Positions 45,535-54,687 of a stretch of 64,000 nucleotides of DNA are shown here, one piece after another. Numbering within the stretch: the first letter of the stretch is position 1; the number at the start of each line of letters is the position of its first letter. Origin of the DNA: Tessaracoccus sp. OH4464_COT-324 (GTDB lineage: Bacteria > Actinomycetota > Actinomycetes > Propionibacteriales > Propionibacteriaceae); contig NZ_RQYZ01000012.1 of NCBI RefSeq assembly GCF_003932855.1, forward strand, positions 1 to 64,000, read 5' to 3'. The notes beneath the pieces are model-generated. The model saw only the letters and a program-made list of their open reading frames with translations, did not search any database and had not been told where the DNA came from. The position numbers and the translations under genes were made by a program.

Positions 45535-45960
45535 TCAGGCCTCTTCGGCCTCGGCCGGCTCGTCGGCGACCTTGGCGGCCTTCTTCTCGCCGGCCTTGGT
45601 GATGGCGGACGCGACGTAGCTGGAGTCCTCGGCGAGAGCCTTGGCGAACTCCGCCTCCCGGTCCCGACGCTCCGGCTGCGGATCGATGCCCGCCGGGGTG
45701 GTGTCACCGGTGAATTTCTGCCAATCCCCCGAACGCTTGAAAATCGCGACGACGGCCTCGGTGGGCTGTGCGCCGACCGAGAGCCAGTACTGGGCACGCT
45801 CCGAGTTGACGCGGATCACCGAGGGGTCGTTCTTCGGGTGGTAGATGCCGATCTCTTCGATGGCCTGGCCGTCGCGCTTCTTGCGGGCGTCCATCACGAC
45901 GATGCGGTAGTGCGGGCTGCGAATCTTGCCCATGCGCTTCAGACGAATCTTGGTTGCCAC
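45535..45960 (-). CDS. rpsP: Ribosomal protein S16
   Basis: 141 residues from a GTG at 45960 with AAGGAG upstream. Residues 1-85 are standard S16 ([19 protein letters not shown]). A Glu/Ala-rich extension of about 55 residues follows, as in other actinobacteria. First gene of rpsP-khpA-rimM-trmD. Confidence 0.96.
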   Translation of the reverse strand: MATKIRLKRMGKIRSPHYRIVVMDARKKRDGQAIEEIGIYHPKNDPSVIRVNSERAQYWLSVGAQPTEAVVAIFKRSGDWQKFTGDTTPAGIDPQPERRDREAEFAKALAEDSSYVASAITKAGEKKAAKVADEPAEAEEA

Positions 45961-46147
45961 TTGTGTGGTTACTCCTTGTTTTAGCAGTTTGGGGCGGCAG
46001 CCTGGCGTGTGGGGCACGCTCGGCTGCAAACCATCAGGTCCTTCTTGGCAGATGAGAGAGGGCTCTGCACAAAAAGGTGCATCGGACATTGTGCCAGAGC
46101 ATTCGCGGTTCGCCTAATGCGCGTCCAACAGTGGCTAGGCTTTGCCC

Positions 46148-46522
46148 ATGACCGAGGCCCCCACCCAGCTCACCGAACTGACCGACGACGAGTTCGCGAC
46201 GCTCGTCGAGGAGGCACTCGACGAGCTGCCTCCCGCCCTGACCGAGAACGTCGAGAACCTGCTGTTTCTCGTCGAAACAGAGCCGGACGATGGCTCGGAC
46301 ACCCTCGGCTACTACGAGGGCACATCAATCACGGAGCGCGGCGGCACCGAGTACGGCTTCGGCGAGTTGCCGGACCGCATCGTGCTGTTTCGTGGGCCGC
46401 TGACCCGCATGTGCGCCTCCCTCGACGAGTTGCGCGAGGAGATAGCCATCACCCTGATCCACGAGCTGGGCCATTACCACGGCATCGAGGAGAACAGGCT
46501 GCACGAACTCGGGTGGGGCTGA
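46148..46522 (+). CDS. Minimal zincin metallopeptidase family protein
   Basis: 124 residues. The C-terminal HELGHYHGIEENRLHELGW carries the HExxH zinc site and a downstream glutamate/histidine region, as in the short zincin_1 family common beside translation genes in actinobacteria. Substrate unknown. The ATG at 46148 is preferred over a TTG six bases upstream. Divergent from rpsP. Confidence 0.88.
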   Translation: MTEAPTQLTELTDDEFATLVEEALDELPPALTENVENLLFLVETEPDDGSDTLGYYEGTSITERGGTEYGFGELPDRIVLFRGPLTRMCASLDELREEIAITLIHELGHYHGIEENRLHELGWG

Positions 46523-46571
46523 GCCACCCGAGCCCGGCGAAACGGCTCCAAGTAATGAAAGCGCTGCCAAG

Positions 46572-46603
46572 CTCGGGAGGTTCTTTGTCAAGAACCTCCC
46601 GAG
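46572..46603. terminator. Bidirectional terminator between zincin and S49 peptidase genes
   Basis: Perfect 14-bp stem (46572-46585 with 46590-46603) with a TGTC loop, between two convergent genes. It serves both directions. Confidence 0.85.
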
Positions 46604-46673
46604 GTGGGCGCACCGGTTAGAAAAGGTGCAGGCTTCCCTTTCCCCCAGCCCGGCGCGGCTTTCGCTGCAAGGC

Positions 46674-47936
46674 TTATCCGCAGACGCTGTGCAGCGAGCC
46701 GTGGTAGACCACCACGGACTGCGGGTTGCACACCCCGGAGTTGAGCGTAGGAACGATCCCCGGCCCCTGCTCCACCGGGAGGCTGGCTCCGAAGGCGCGC
46801 TTGGCGCCGAGCAGCTCGGCCAGGGGCCCGGGCTCGGCCACCATCTCGACCTTGGTCTCGTTGGGGTTCACGCCGAACTTCTCCGCGGCATAGCGGAAGA
46901 ACTCGTCACGCCCTTTCACCCCGTTGATCAGGCCGTACGCCTTGGCCTTATCAGGCGCGAATACGGCGGCGCCCATCTCGTTGCGAATCACATCGGGGCT
47001 GATGCCGCGCCCCTGGGCCACCCGCTCGACAAAGTTGGCGTAATCCTCATCAATCATTTCCTGATACTGCTTCTTGACCGCTTCATCTGCAGGAGCGAAC
47101 GGATTGCCGAAAACCTTCCCGCGCCCAGCGGAGATGAATTCCTGCTCGACGCGTTCCGCAGTGACGCCGGGCTGCAGGATCGTGCTGCCGATCCCAGTGA
47201 CGTTCTCGTAGCGCGAGATCGGCCCAATAAACACGCCGATCGAGCCAACCATCGCACCCTCGTCTACCCAGATCTCATCCGCGGAGGAAGTGGAGTAGAC
47301 ACCGCCCGACGCCGACATTGACGAAACGTGCACGAGAACCGGCTTCCCCGTGCGCTGCTTGTAATCGCTCACCGCATTGGCGATCGCGGCCGATCCCGTG
47401 ACGGAGCCGCCCGGAGTGTTGACCAGCAGGACGAGACCCGCCGCCTCATCCGCATCGAGCTCGCGGATCATGTCGGCGACCTCATAACCGTACGTGCCGC
47501 CCCCGAGCACCCCACCCTCGCCGCTCTCGGTAAGGATCGTGCCAGAGATCTGCACCGCGCGCAGCTTGTCCTTGGCGGAGTCCGGCCCCCAGATGGTCTC
47601 CAGTTGTGTGCTGGCGGTGCCCGCAGGTGTCTGGATCAGGGTGGCCAGCGACGCCATCATTATCACGGTGGTGATGATCGAGGACACGGTCAGCACGATC
47701 CCCAGGCCGAGAGCGAAGCCGAAGCCCGCGCCGAAACCGCGGCCGAATCCTCCCCGACCAGACTGGCTCTGGACGTAGGTCGGCTGCGCAACGACCGGTC
47801 TCTCGGGTGCGCTGGGCGGGGGCCACTGCTCGCTGGATGCGGGTTTGGCCTGCTGCGGTTGATCCGCTGTGACCGGCGGCTGGGACTGGGGCGACGGTGC
47901 TGCCGTATCGGATCGGAAGTCTGGTTGATCAGTCAT
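46674..47936 (-). CDS. Signal peptide peptidase SppA-type (S49)
   Basis: 420 residues. A Pro/Gln-rich cytoplasmic N-terminus (1-60) precedes a membrane segment (about 75-105) and the S49 domain. The nucleophile serine is in VSSMSASGGVYSTSSADEI near residue 200; an oxyanion-side lysine is expected in the preceding LLVNTPGGSVTGS region. It degrades cleaved signal peptides in the membrane. The length fits the single-domain SppA type. It ends with two extra cysteines near the C-terminus. Confidence 0.88.
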   Translation of the reverse strand: MTDQPDFRSDTAAPSPQSQPPVTADQPQQAKPASSEQWPPPSAPERPVVAQPTYVQSQSGRGGFGRGFGAGFGFALGLGIVLTVSSIITTVIMMASLATLIQTPAGTASTQLETIWGPDSAKDKLRAVQISGTILTESGEGGVLGGGTYGYEVADMIRELDADEAAGLVLLVNTPGGSVTGSAAIANAVSDYKQRTGKPVLVHVSSMSASGGVYSTSSADEIWVDEGAMVGSIGVFIGPISRYENVTGIGSTILQPGVTAERVEQEFISAGRGKVFGNPFAPADEAVKKQYQEMIDEDYANFVERVAQGRGISPDVIRNEMGAAVFAPDKAKAYGLINGVKGRDEFFRYAAEKFGVNPNETKVEMVAEPGPLAELLGAKRAFGASLPVEQGPGIVPTLNSGVCNPQSVVVYHGSLHSVCG

Positions 47937-48999
47937 GGATCGACTCTCCTCTTAAGAACAGGTGAACAGGGGAAAAGAGAACGTTGAGGTCCTTCAAAGG
48001 GTCGTGTTCAAAGATCAGGAAGTCCGCCGAGGCTCCTTCGACGATGCCCTCCGCCCCCAGCCATTCCCGGGCACGCCAGCTCGCGGCTCCGAGAGCGAAC
48101 TCCGCGCCACCGACCTTCGCCAGCTCCAGCACTTCGTCGACTATGCGCCCGTGCCGCACGACGGTGCCCGCGTCGGTGCCCGCATAGATCGGCACCCCGG
48201 CGTCGCGCGCCCGGCCGATGGTGTCGTATCGGCGTGCGTGCAGATCGAGCATGTGCTGAGCGTATTTGGGGAATTTGGTTTGCCCCTGGGCCGCGTAGGT
48301 GGGGAAGTTGGCCAGATTCACCATCGTCGGCACCAGCGCGACGCCGCGTTCCGCCATCAGCGCAATCGTCTCGGCCTCCAGCCCCGTGCCGTGCTCGATG
48401 CAGTCCGCCCCGGCTTCGACGATCTCAGCAACGGACTGCTCGGCGAAACAGTGCGCGGTCACTCGGGCCCCGGCCTCGTGGGCGGCTGCGATGCCCTCCC
48501 GAACGGCAGCCGCCGGGAAGCTGGGCGCGAGATCCCCCGCGCCGCGCTCGATCCAGTCGCCGACGAGCTTCACCCACTCCCCCGGCCTGGCTTCCGCGGC
48601 CATCACCGCGACCAGCTCGTCGGGCTCAATCTCGTGGGCCGCGTGCCGGATGTAGCGGCGGCTGCGCGCGATGTGTCGCCCGGCGCGAACGATCCTGGGG
48701 GCTCGTGGATCTCCGTCGAGGAAACTCGTGTCCCCGGGCTGGCCGCAGTCCCGCACCAACATCACGCCCGCCGAGAGATCGTCCCAGGCCTGTGCGCGGG
48801 CGGTGGCCTCGTCGACGGCCCCCTCGACGCCCAACCCAATGTGGCAGTGCGCGTCCACCAGACCGGGCACGAAGAAGGCTCCCCGGACCACGGTGCGCGC
48901 TCCCGCCACGGGAGCAAACGTCACCCGCCCCCCGACCACCCAAAGATCGACTGCCTGGCCAGTGGGGACGACCACCCCGTTGAAGTGCAGCTGCTCCAT
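47929..48999 (-). CDS. Amidohydrolase family protein
   Basis: 356 residues from the ATG at 48999 (a GTG 21 bases upstream is also possible). Metal-binding HxH is in VDAHCHIG near residue 54; further ligands lie in VTAHCFAEQ near 186, IEHGTGL near 206 and AGTDAGT near 275. The composite urease-type barrel and beta-sandwich suggest an imidazolonepropionase-like hydrolase. A homologue lies next to ffh in Mycobacterium. It overlaps the S49 gene by 8 bases. Substrate unknown. Confidence 0.87.
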   Translation of the reverse strand: MEQLHFNGVVVPTGQAVDLWVVGGRVTFAPVAGARTVVRGAFFVPGLVDAHCHIGLGVEGAVDEATARAQAWDDLSAGVMLVRDCGQPGDTSFLDGDPRAPRIVRAGRHIARSRRYIRHAAHEIEPDELVAVMAAEARPGEWVKLVGDWIERGAGDLAPSFPAAAVREGIAAAHEAGARVTAHCFAEQSVAEIVEAGADCIEHGTGLEAETIALMAERGVALVPTMVNLANFPTYAAQGQTKFPKYAQHMLDLHARRYDTIGRARDAGVPIYAGTDAGTVVRHGRIVDEVLELAKVGGAEFALGAASWRAREWLGAEGIVEGASADFLIFEHDPLKDLNVLFSPVHLFLRGESIHD

Positions 49000-49026
49000 A
49001 GGCAGAGAGTCTACGGCCACACCAGA

Positions 49027-50565
49027 TCAGAACTTGTGTTGGTCGAACATCTTCTTCAGTTCCGGCGGCAACTCGAAGTCTTCCATACTCTGCGGCAGTT
49101 GCTGCGCCTGCTGCTGCGGCAGCGTGCGCTTGGCGGTGGTTCGCTTGCCCTTCTTCTTCGCCTTTGCCTTGGCCTTGGCGCTCAGCCGCTTCCCGGGGCC
49201 GCGCATCCCACCGGCGCCTGGCATCCCGGGCATCCCCGGCATACCGCCCAGGCCCGGCATCCGCCCGGCCATCGACTCCATCATCTTGCGGGCGTCCACG
49301 AACCGGTTGACGAGATTGTTCACCGCGCTCACCTCCACCCCGGCGCCTTTGGCGATCCGGGCGCGACGCGAGCCGTTCAGGATGGAGACATCATCGCGCT
49401 CCGCCGGCGTCATCGAGCAGATGATGGCCTCGATCCGGTCGATCTCGCGCTCGTCGATCTCGTTGATGGCGTCCTTGAACTGCCCAGCCCCGGGCAGCAT
49501 GCCCAGGATCTTGGTCAGCGGCCCCATCTTCCTGAGCTGGCGCATCTGGTTGAGGAAGTCGTCGAGGCCGAATTGGTTCTTGCCGCCCAGCAGCTTCTCC
49601 GCGGCTGCCCGGGACTGTTCAGCGTCGAAGGTCTTCTCGGCCTGCTCGATGAGCGTGAGCATGTCGCCCATACCCAGGATGCGGCTGGCCATTCGGTCGG
49701 GGTGGAAGAGGTCGAAGTCCTCCAGCTTTTCGCCGTTGGAGGCGAACATGATCGGCTTGCCGAGCACGCGGGCGATCGACAGCGCGGCACCGCCCCGGGC
49801 GTCGCCGTCAAGCTTGGTGAGCACGACGCCGTCAACGCCCACGCCCTCGTCAAAGGCCTTCGCGGTGTTGACCGCATCCTGACCGATCATCGCGTCCACG
49901 ACGAACAGGGTCTCGTGCGGGCCGACGGCGGCCTTGATGTCTGCCGCCTGCCGCATCAGCTCGGCGTCGACGCCGAGGCGGCCCGCGGTATCCACGATCA
50001 CGATGTCGTAGAGCTTCTGCGCGGCGTACGCGATGGAATCGCGGGCGACCGCCACCGGATCTCCGACGCCGTTTCCGGGCTCGGGAGCGAAGACGTGCAC
50101 ACCCGCGCGCTCCCCGACGATCTGCAGCTGGTTGACCGCGTTCGGGCGCTGTAGGTCGGCCGCCACCAGCAGCGGGGAGCGTTTCTCGGCCTTCAGCCAC
50201 TTAGCGAGTTTCCCGGCCAGCGTGGTCTTGCCCGCGCCCTGCAGGCCGGCCAGCATGATCACGGTAGGCGGGTTCTTCGCGAACCGGATTCGGCGCGCCT
50301 CGCCGCCCAGGATGGCGATCAGCTGCTCGTTGACCACCTTGATGATCTGCTGGGTTGGGTTGAGCGCCTTAGAGATTTCGAGCCCGGTGAGCTGCTGCTT
50401 CGAGTTGGCGATGAACTCCTTGACCACCGCCAGGTTGACGTCGGCTTCCAGCAGGGCAATCCGGATTTCGCGCATGGTGGAATCGATGTCGGCCTCGGTC
50501 AGCCTTCCCTTGGCGCGCAGTCCCTTGAAGACGGAGGCCAGCCGGTCCTGGAGAGTGTCAAACAC
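49027..50565 (-). CDS. ffh: Signal recognition particle protein Ffh
   Basis: 512 residues from a GTG. N-domain (1-90), GTPase G-domain with LAGLQGAGKTTLAG near residue 104, DTAGRLG near 190 and TKLDGDARGG near 245, then the methionine-rich M-domain that binds signal sequences and 4.5S RNA (from about 325). A Gly/Met/Pro repeat (GMPGMPGMPG) and a Lys/Ala tail close the protein. It targets membrane proteins via FtsY. Confidence 0.96.
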   Translation of the reverse strand: MFDTLQDRLASVFKGLRAKGRLTEADIDSTMREIRIALLEADVNLAVVKEFIANSKQQLTGLEISKALNPTQQIIKVVNEQLIAILGGEARRIRFAKNPPTVIMLAGLQGAGKTTLAGKLAKWLKAEKRSPLLVAADLQRPNAVNQLQIVGERAGVHVFAPEPGNGVGDPVAVARDSIAYAAQKLYDIVIVDTAGRLGVDAELMRQAADIKAAVGPHETLFVVDAMIGQDAVNTAKAFDEGVGVDGVVLTKLDGDARGGAALSIARVLGKPIMFASNGEKLEDFDLFHPDRMASRILGMGDMLTLIEQAEKTFDAEQSRAAAEKLLGGKNQFGLDDFLNQMRQLRKMGPLTKILGMLPGAGQFKDAINEIDEREIDRIEAIICSMTPAERDDVSILNGSRRARIAKGAGVEVSAVNNLVNRFVDARKMMESMAGRMPGLGGMPGMPGMPGAGGMRGPGKRLSAKAKAKAKKKGKRTTAKRTLPQQQAQQLPQSMEDFELPPELKKMFDQHKF

Positions 50566-50636
50566 CTTTAATCGCCCTTCTTGTGCTCAGCTACCCGCAC
50601 AAGGATACCTACTTCTCCACCTCGCCCCGGAACCGA

Positions 50637-50672
50637 GCGGGCGCCCAAGCCCCCACGGAGCCGGGCGCCCGC
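50637..50672 (-). terminator. Terminator between ftsY and ffh
   Basis: GCGGGCGCCC and GGGCGCCCGC form a perfect 10-bp stem just after the ftsY stop. There is no T-run. Confidence 0.55.
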
Positions 50673-50688
50673 CCTCGTTGACTTGGTT

Positions 50689-51903
50689 CTATTCGCCGAG
50701 GATGCCCGCGACGAAGCCTTCGGCGTCGAACGGGGCCAGGTCATCGACGCCCTCGCCCAGCCCGATCAGCTTCACCGGCACCCCGAGCTCGCGCTGCACC
50801 TGGACCACGATGCCGCCCTTGGCCGAGCCGTCGAGCTTGGTCAGCACGACGCCCGAGACGTCCACCACTTCGCCGAACACCCGCGCCTGGGTCATGCCGT
50901 TCTGCCCGGTGGTGGCGTCCAGCACCAGCAGGACTTCGCTCACCTTGGCGCGCTTCTCGACGACTCGCTTGACCTTGCCCAGCTCATCCATCAGGCCGGT
51001 CTTGGTGTGCAGCCGCCCCGCTGTATCGATGAGCACCACGTCGACCCCGAGCTCGATGCCCTTACTCACCGCGTCGAAGGCCACGGAGGCCGGGTCGGCT
51101 CCCTCGTGGCTGGACACCGTCTCGACGCCCACGCGCTCGCCCCAGGTGGCGAGTTGCTGGGCTGCTGCCGCCCGGAACGTGTCCGCGGCGCCGAGCAGCA
51201 CCGCCTTGCCCTCTGCGACGAGCACCCGGGCCAGCTTGCCCACGGTGGTGGTCTTTCCAGTGCCGTTCACACCGACGACGAGCACGACCGCAGGGTTGTC
51301 CCCGTCCTTGTCGAGGTTCAGTGAGCGATCCAGGCTGGGGTCGGTCAGCGCGATCAGCTCACGGCGGAGCACTTCCTTCGCCGTGCTTACGTCGGAGACA
51401 CCGTCCACGGCGAGCTCCTTGCGAAGCGCGGTGGTGAGCTCGGTCGTCGGGCCGACCCCCAGATCGGAGGCAATCAGCGTGGCCTCGAAGTCGTCCCAGA
51501 CCTCTTCGTCGATGCGGTCCACCGAAAGCAGATCGGCGAGGGCACGCGCAAGCACATTGTTAGACGAGGCCAGCCGACGGCGCAGCCTGCCCATCCGGCT
51601 CCGCGACGGCTCCGGCCGTTCCACCTCAGGGGCGGGCTCAGCTTCGGGCGCGGGCGCCTCGGCCTCAGCCTCCACCGTCGTGGGCTCGACTTCGGGCCGC
51701 GCTGTCAGCTCGGCAGTGTCGGGCTCCTCGGGCGAAAGCTCCTCTAGGCCTGACGGCGGTTCGAGTTCACCCGGTTCCCCGCCCGCCTCGAGCCTCTTGC
51801 GCTTGTTGTCGAGGATCACGATGACAGCACCGGCAACGATGGCCAGGCCGACACAGCCGAGGACGATCCAGAAGATCAACGAATCAATACTGAGCAGAAT
51901 CAC
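50689..51903 (-). CDS. ftsY: Signal recognition particle receptor FtsY
   Basis: 404 residues from a GTG. An N-terminal membrane segment (about 4-30) and an acidic Glu/Pro-rich A-region (30-100) precede the NG domain: GVNGTGKTTTVGKLA near residue 212, DTAGRLHT near 290, TKLDGSAKGG near 355. It is the membrane receptor of SRP. The region between its start and the divergent SorC regulator is 102 bases. Confidence 0.95.
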   Translation of the reverse strand: MILLSIDSLIFWIVLGCVGLAIVAGAVIVILDNKRKRLEAGGEPGELEPPSGLEELSPEEPDTAELTARPEVEPTTVEAEAEAPAPEAEPAPEVERPEPSRSRMGRLRRRLASSNNVLARALADLLSVDRIDEEVWDDFEATLIASDLGVGPTTELTTALRKELAVDGVSDVSTAKEVLRRELIALTDPSLDRSLNLDKDGDNPAVVLVVGVNGTGKTTTVGKLARVLVAEGKAVLLGAADTFRAAAAQQLATWGERVGVETVSSHEGADPASVAFDAVSKGIELGVDVVLIDTAGRLHTKTGLMDELGKVKRVVEKRAKVSEVLLVLDATTGQNGMTQARVFGEVVDVSGVVLTKLDGSAKGGIVVQVQRELGVPVKLIGLGEGVDDLAPFDAEGFVAGILGE

Positions 51904-52005
51904 CAGGCCATCCTAACCTTCGCCCGCCCGTCCGGCTGATGAGCAGCCACCCACCCGCCTTTTCACACACGGTGTTAGATTCAACTTCACTGGGCGAAAG
52001 GAGCG

Positions 52006-52977
52006 ATGTTGCGGGGCCCTCAAGCTGAACTGCTGTACCAAGTAGCACAGCGGCACTACGTCGAAGGCGCGACGATGGACGCGATAGCGGCTGAGCTGGG
52101 CGTTTCCCGCCCGACAGTTTCGCGTCTGCTGGCCAAGGCCCGTAACACTGGTTTGGTTCGAATCACGATTGCCGAGCCGCCGGGCTCGCAGTCGCCGACG
52201 GCGGTGGCCATCGCCGAACGTTTCGGCATCCAGGTGCACATCGTGAACGTCGTGGACAGCGTTTCTCCCACGACACGAATCAATATGGTGGCGAAGCTGG
52301 CCGCGAAGATCCTCACCTCGCTCGTCAAGGACGAGTCCTCGCTCGGCGTGGCGTGGGGGGTCACTGCAGCCCGGGTGGCCCGCCAGCTCGACCCGGTGAA
52401 AGTCCATGGGGTGCGTGTCGTGCAGATGAACGGCAGCGCCCACGCCTATGAAGCGGCCCTACCGTATGCCGGTTCCCTGCTGCAGATGTATGCCCAGGCC
52501 TACGGTAACGCCACGATTGTGCCGTTCCCGGTCCCCGCCTTCTTCGACCACGCAGGCACCAAGGAGGCCATGTGGCGGGAGCGCTCGGTGCTGCGGGTGC
52601 TCAACGAAATCCGGCGCCTGGATGTCGCGGTGTTCGGTGTCGGCTATCCGAACGCTCGTGTACCGAGCCACGTGTACGCGAACGGCTACATCGATCCGGG
52701 AGACCTTTCCAACGCGATCGCCGACGGTGCCGTCGGGGACATCTGCACGGTGCTCATCCGGGCCGACGGCAGCTTCCGCGGCATCGCACTGAACGATCGT
52801 GCAAGCGGGCCGACGCCCGAGGAGATGCAGTCGATCGGGCGGCGCCTGTGCGTCGTCGGAGATCCCAGCCGCTCGGCGGTCCTGCTGGCCGCTTTACGCG
52901 CAAGAGCCGTTACGGATTTGGTTTGCGACAACGTGACGGCACGCACCCTGCATCGGATGATCGAGAGCACTGAATAA
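52006..52977 (+). CDS. SorC/DeoR-type sugar-binding transcriptional regulator
   Basis: 323 residues. The N-terminal HTH (about 8-55) has MDAIAAELGVSRPTVSRLLAKAR (core ELGVSRPTVSRL). A phosphosugar-isomerase-like effector domain (about 60-320) follows, as in CggR and DeoR of Bacillus. AAAGGAG precedes the ATG. Placed before glpABC and glpFK in the same direction, it is the likely regulator of glycerol-3-phosphate use, with G3P or a related phosphate as effector. Its last codons form one of the operator-like repeats. Confidence 0.92.
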   Translation: MLRGPQAELLYQVAQRHYVEGATMDAIAAELGVSRPTVSRLLAKARNTGLVRITIAEPPGSQSPTAVAIAERFGIQVHIVNVVDSVSPTTRINMVAKLAAKILTSLVKDESSLGVAWGVTAARVARQLDPVKVHGVRVVQMNGSAHAYEAALPYAGSLLQMYAQAYGNATIVPFPVPAFFDHAGTKEAMWRERSVLRVLNEIRRLDVAVFGVGYPNARVPSHVYANGYIDPGDLSNAIADGAVGDICTVLIRADGSFRGIALNDRASGPTPEEMQSIGRRLCVVGDPSRSAVLLAALRARAVTDLVCDNVTARTLHRMIESTE

Positions 52978-52984
52978 TCGTTCA
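52971..52984. promoter_or_regulatory. glp operator-like site 1
   Basis: TGAATAATCGTTCA, a 14-bp imperfect palindrome of form TGAAYNNNNKTTCA. It covers the regulator's stop codon, upstream of glpA. Similar to DeoR/SorC operators of Bacillus. Confidence 0.55.
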
Positions 52985-52986
52985 CA

Positions 52987-53000
52987 TGAACAAGTTTTCA
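52987..53000. promoter_or_regulatory. glp operator-like site 2
   Basis: TGAACAAGTTTTCA, the second copy of the same 14-bp pattern, 16 bp centre-to-centre from site 1. Close to the core of the B. subtilis DeoR operator (TGAACAAAATTTCA). Confidence 0.6.
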
Positions 53001-53106
53001 TGACCGTTGGTTCCTTCCTCACGACGATGAACCCCTCCTGCGGTTAGCTATTGGTAGCTCAACGTGCCCTCCGGCTGCGGTCGGACAGGCTGAAAGGACT
53101 TCAACG

Positions 53107-54687
53107 GTGAAACGTCTTCAAGCTGACGTGGTGGTCATCGGCGGCGGTTCCACCGGGCTGGGCGTCGTGCGCGACGCCGCGATGCGCGGCTACAAGGCCG
53201 TTCTGGTGGAACGTGACGACTTGGCAGTGGGCACCACAGGCAGATTCCACGGTCTCCTGCACTCCGGCGGGCGCTACGTCGTGAGCGACCCGCAGTCCGC
53301 CCGCGAGTGCTCCCTCGAAAACGAGGTCCTGCGCCGCATCCAGCCCGGCGCGATCGAGGACACTGGCGGTTTCTTCGTCTCCCTGCCCGGCGACGATCCG
53401 GCCTTCGTCGACCAGTTCCTCGCCGGAGCCAAGGAGACGGGGGTACCGGCCCGGGAGATCAGCGTCGGTGAGGCGCTGCGGCGCGAGCCTCGGCTGAACC
53501 CAGGCATCCAGCGCGCCGTGGAGGTGCGCGACGGGTCCATCGACGGATGGCAGCTAGTGTGGGGCGCTGCGCGTTCCGCCCGCGAGCACGGCGGCGAGGT
53601 ACTCACCTACCACCGCGTAACCCGGATCGAGCGCAGCGGCTCGCGGGTGGCTGCGGTGATCTGCCGAGACACCAAGCACCACGACAACGTCACCATCGAC
53701 TGCAATTTCGTGCTCAACTGCGGCGGCCCATGGGCCGGTCAGATCACGATGATGGCAGGCTGCGACCCGGTGCAGGTTGTTCCTGGACGCGGAATCATGC
53801 TCGCGATGAACCATCGCCTGGTGAACACCGTGGTCAACCGATGTGTCTATCCCACGGACGGCGACATTCTCGTGCCCGCACACACTGTGTCCATCATCGG
53901 CACTACCGACACGCGGGCCCAGGATCCCGACGACTGCACCATCCCCGCTGACGAGGTGCAGCAGATGCTGGACGCGGGCGAGCACATGATTCCCGGCTTC
54001 CGCAGGGCCCGGGTATTGCGCGCCTGGGCCGGGAACCGACCGCTGATCAAGGATCCTCGGGTCAGCGCCTCCGATACCCGGCACATGAGCCGCGGCATGG
54101 CGATCATTGATCACTCCGAGCACGATGGCCTGGACGGGATGCTGACCATCGGCGGCGGAAAGCTCACCACCTACCGGCTCATGGCCGAGCACATCGTCGA
54201 CGCGATGTGCGAGAAGCTGGGTGACAACCGTCCCTGCCGCACCGCACAAGAGCCGGTGCCGGAGGCCCATCCGCGCATCCACAGGGTCACCGATCGGCTG
54301 AAGGAACGCGAGGCCCGGCGAACGGTGGAGCGCACGCTCTGCGAGTGCGAGTTGGTCAGCGAGTCTGCCTTCGTGCGCGAACTCGCCGAGCAGCCCGACG
54401 CCAACCTCGACGACGTGCGCCGCCAGTTGCGCGTCGGCATGGGGCCGTGCCAGGGCGGGTTCTGCGCCACGCGCGCGGCGGGCGTCGCGTGCAGTTCCGG
54501 GCACGCCGACCCCGAGCACTCCACCGCGCTGCTGCGCAACTTCCTGTCCGCCAGGTGGAAGGGAATCCGGCCGATTCTCTTCGGCGAACAGGTCAGGCAG
54601 ACGGTGCTGGACGACTGGATCTTCACGGGCACCCTCGATGTCAACCACCTGCCCGCCAGCGAGGACCCGAAGGAGGAAGCACGATGA
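53107..54687 (+). CDS. glpA: Anaerobic glycerol-3-phosphate dehydrogenase subunit A
   Basis: 526 residues. FAD-binding VVVIGGGSTGLGVV at the N-terminus, the DAO-type oxidoreductase domain, and a C-terminal BFD-like [2Fe-2S] region (LCECELVSE near residue 414 and GPCQGGFCATR near 445). It oxidises glycerol-3-phosphate to dihydroxyacetone phosphate, working with GlpB and GlpC. It overlaps glpB by 4 bases. AAAGGA precedes the ATG. Confidence 0.95.
   Translation: MKRLQADVVVIGGGSTGLGVVRDAAMRGYKAVLVERDDLAVGTTGRFHGLLHSGGRYVVSDPQSARECSLENEVLRRIQPGAIEDTGGFFVSLPGDDPAFVDQFLAGAKETGVPAREISVGEALRREPRLNPGIQRAVEVRDGSIDGWQLVWGAARSAREHGGEVLTYHRVTRIERSGSRVAAVICRDTKHHDNVTIDCNFVLNCGGPWAGQITMMAGCDPVQVVPGRGIMLAMNHRLVNTVVNRCVYPTDGDILVPAHTVSIIGTTDTRAQDPDDCTIPADEVQQMLDAGEHMIPGFRRARVLRAWAGNRPLIKDPRVSASDTRHMSRGMAIIDHSEHDGLDGMLTIGGGKLTTYRLMAEHIVDAMCEKLGDNRPCRTAQEPVPEAHPRIHRVTDRLKEREARRTVERTLCECELVSESAFVRELAEQPDANLDDVRRQLRVGMGPCQGGFCATRAAGVACSSGHADPEHSTALLRNFLSARWKGIRPILFGEQVRQTVLDDWIFTGTLDVNHLPASEDPKEEAR

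Noticed and set aside
47962-50154. 730-codon plus-strand frame opposite the amidohydrolase and ffh genes
   Set aside because: Same codon-bias artefact; both minus-strand genes are well supported.
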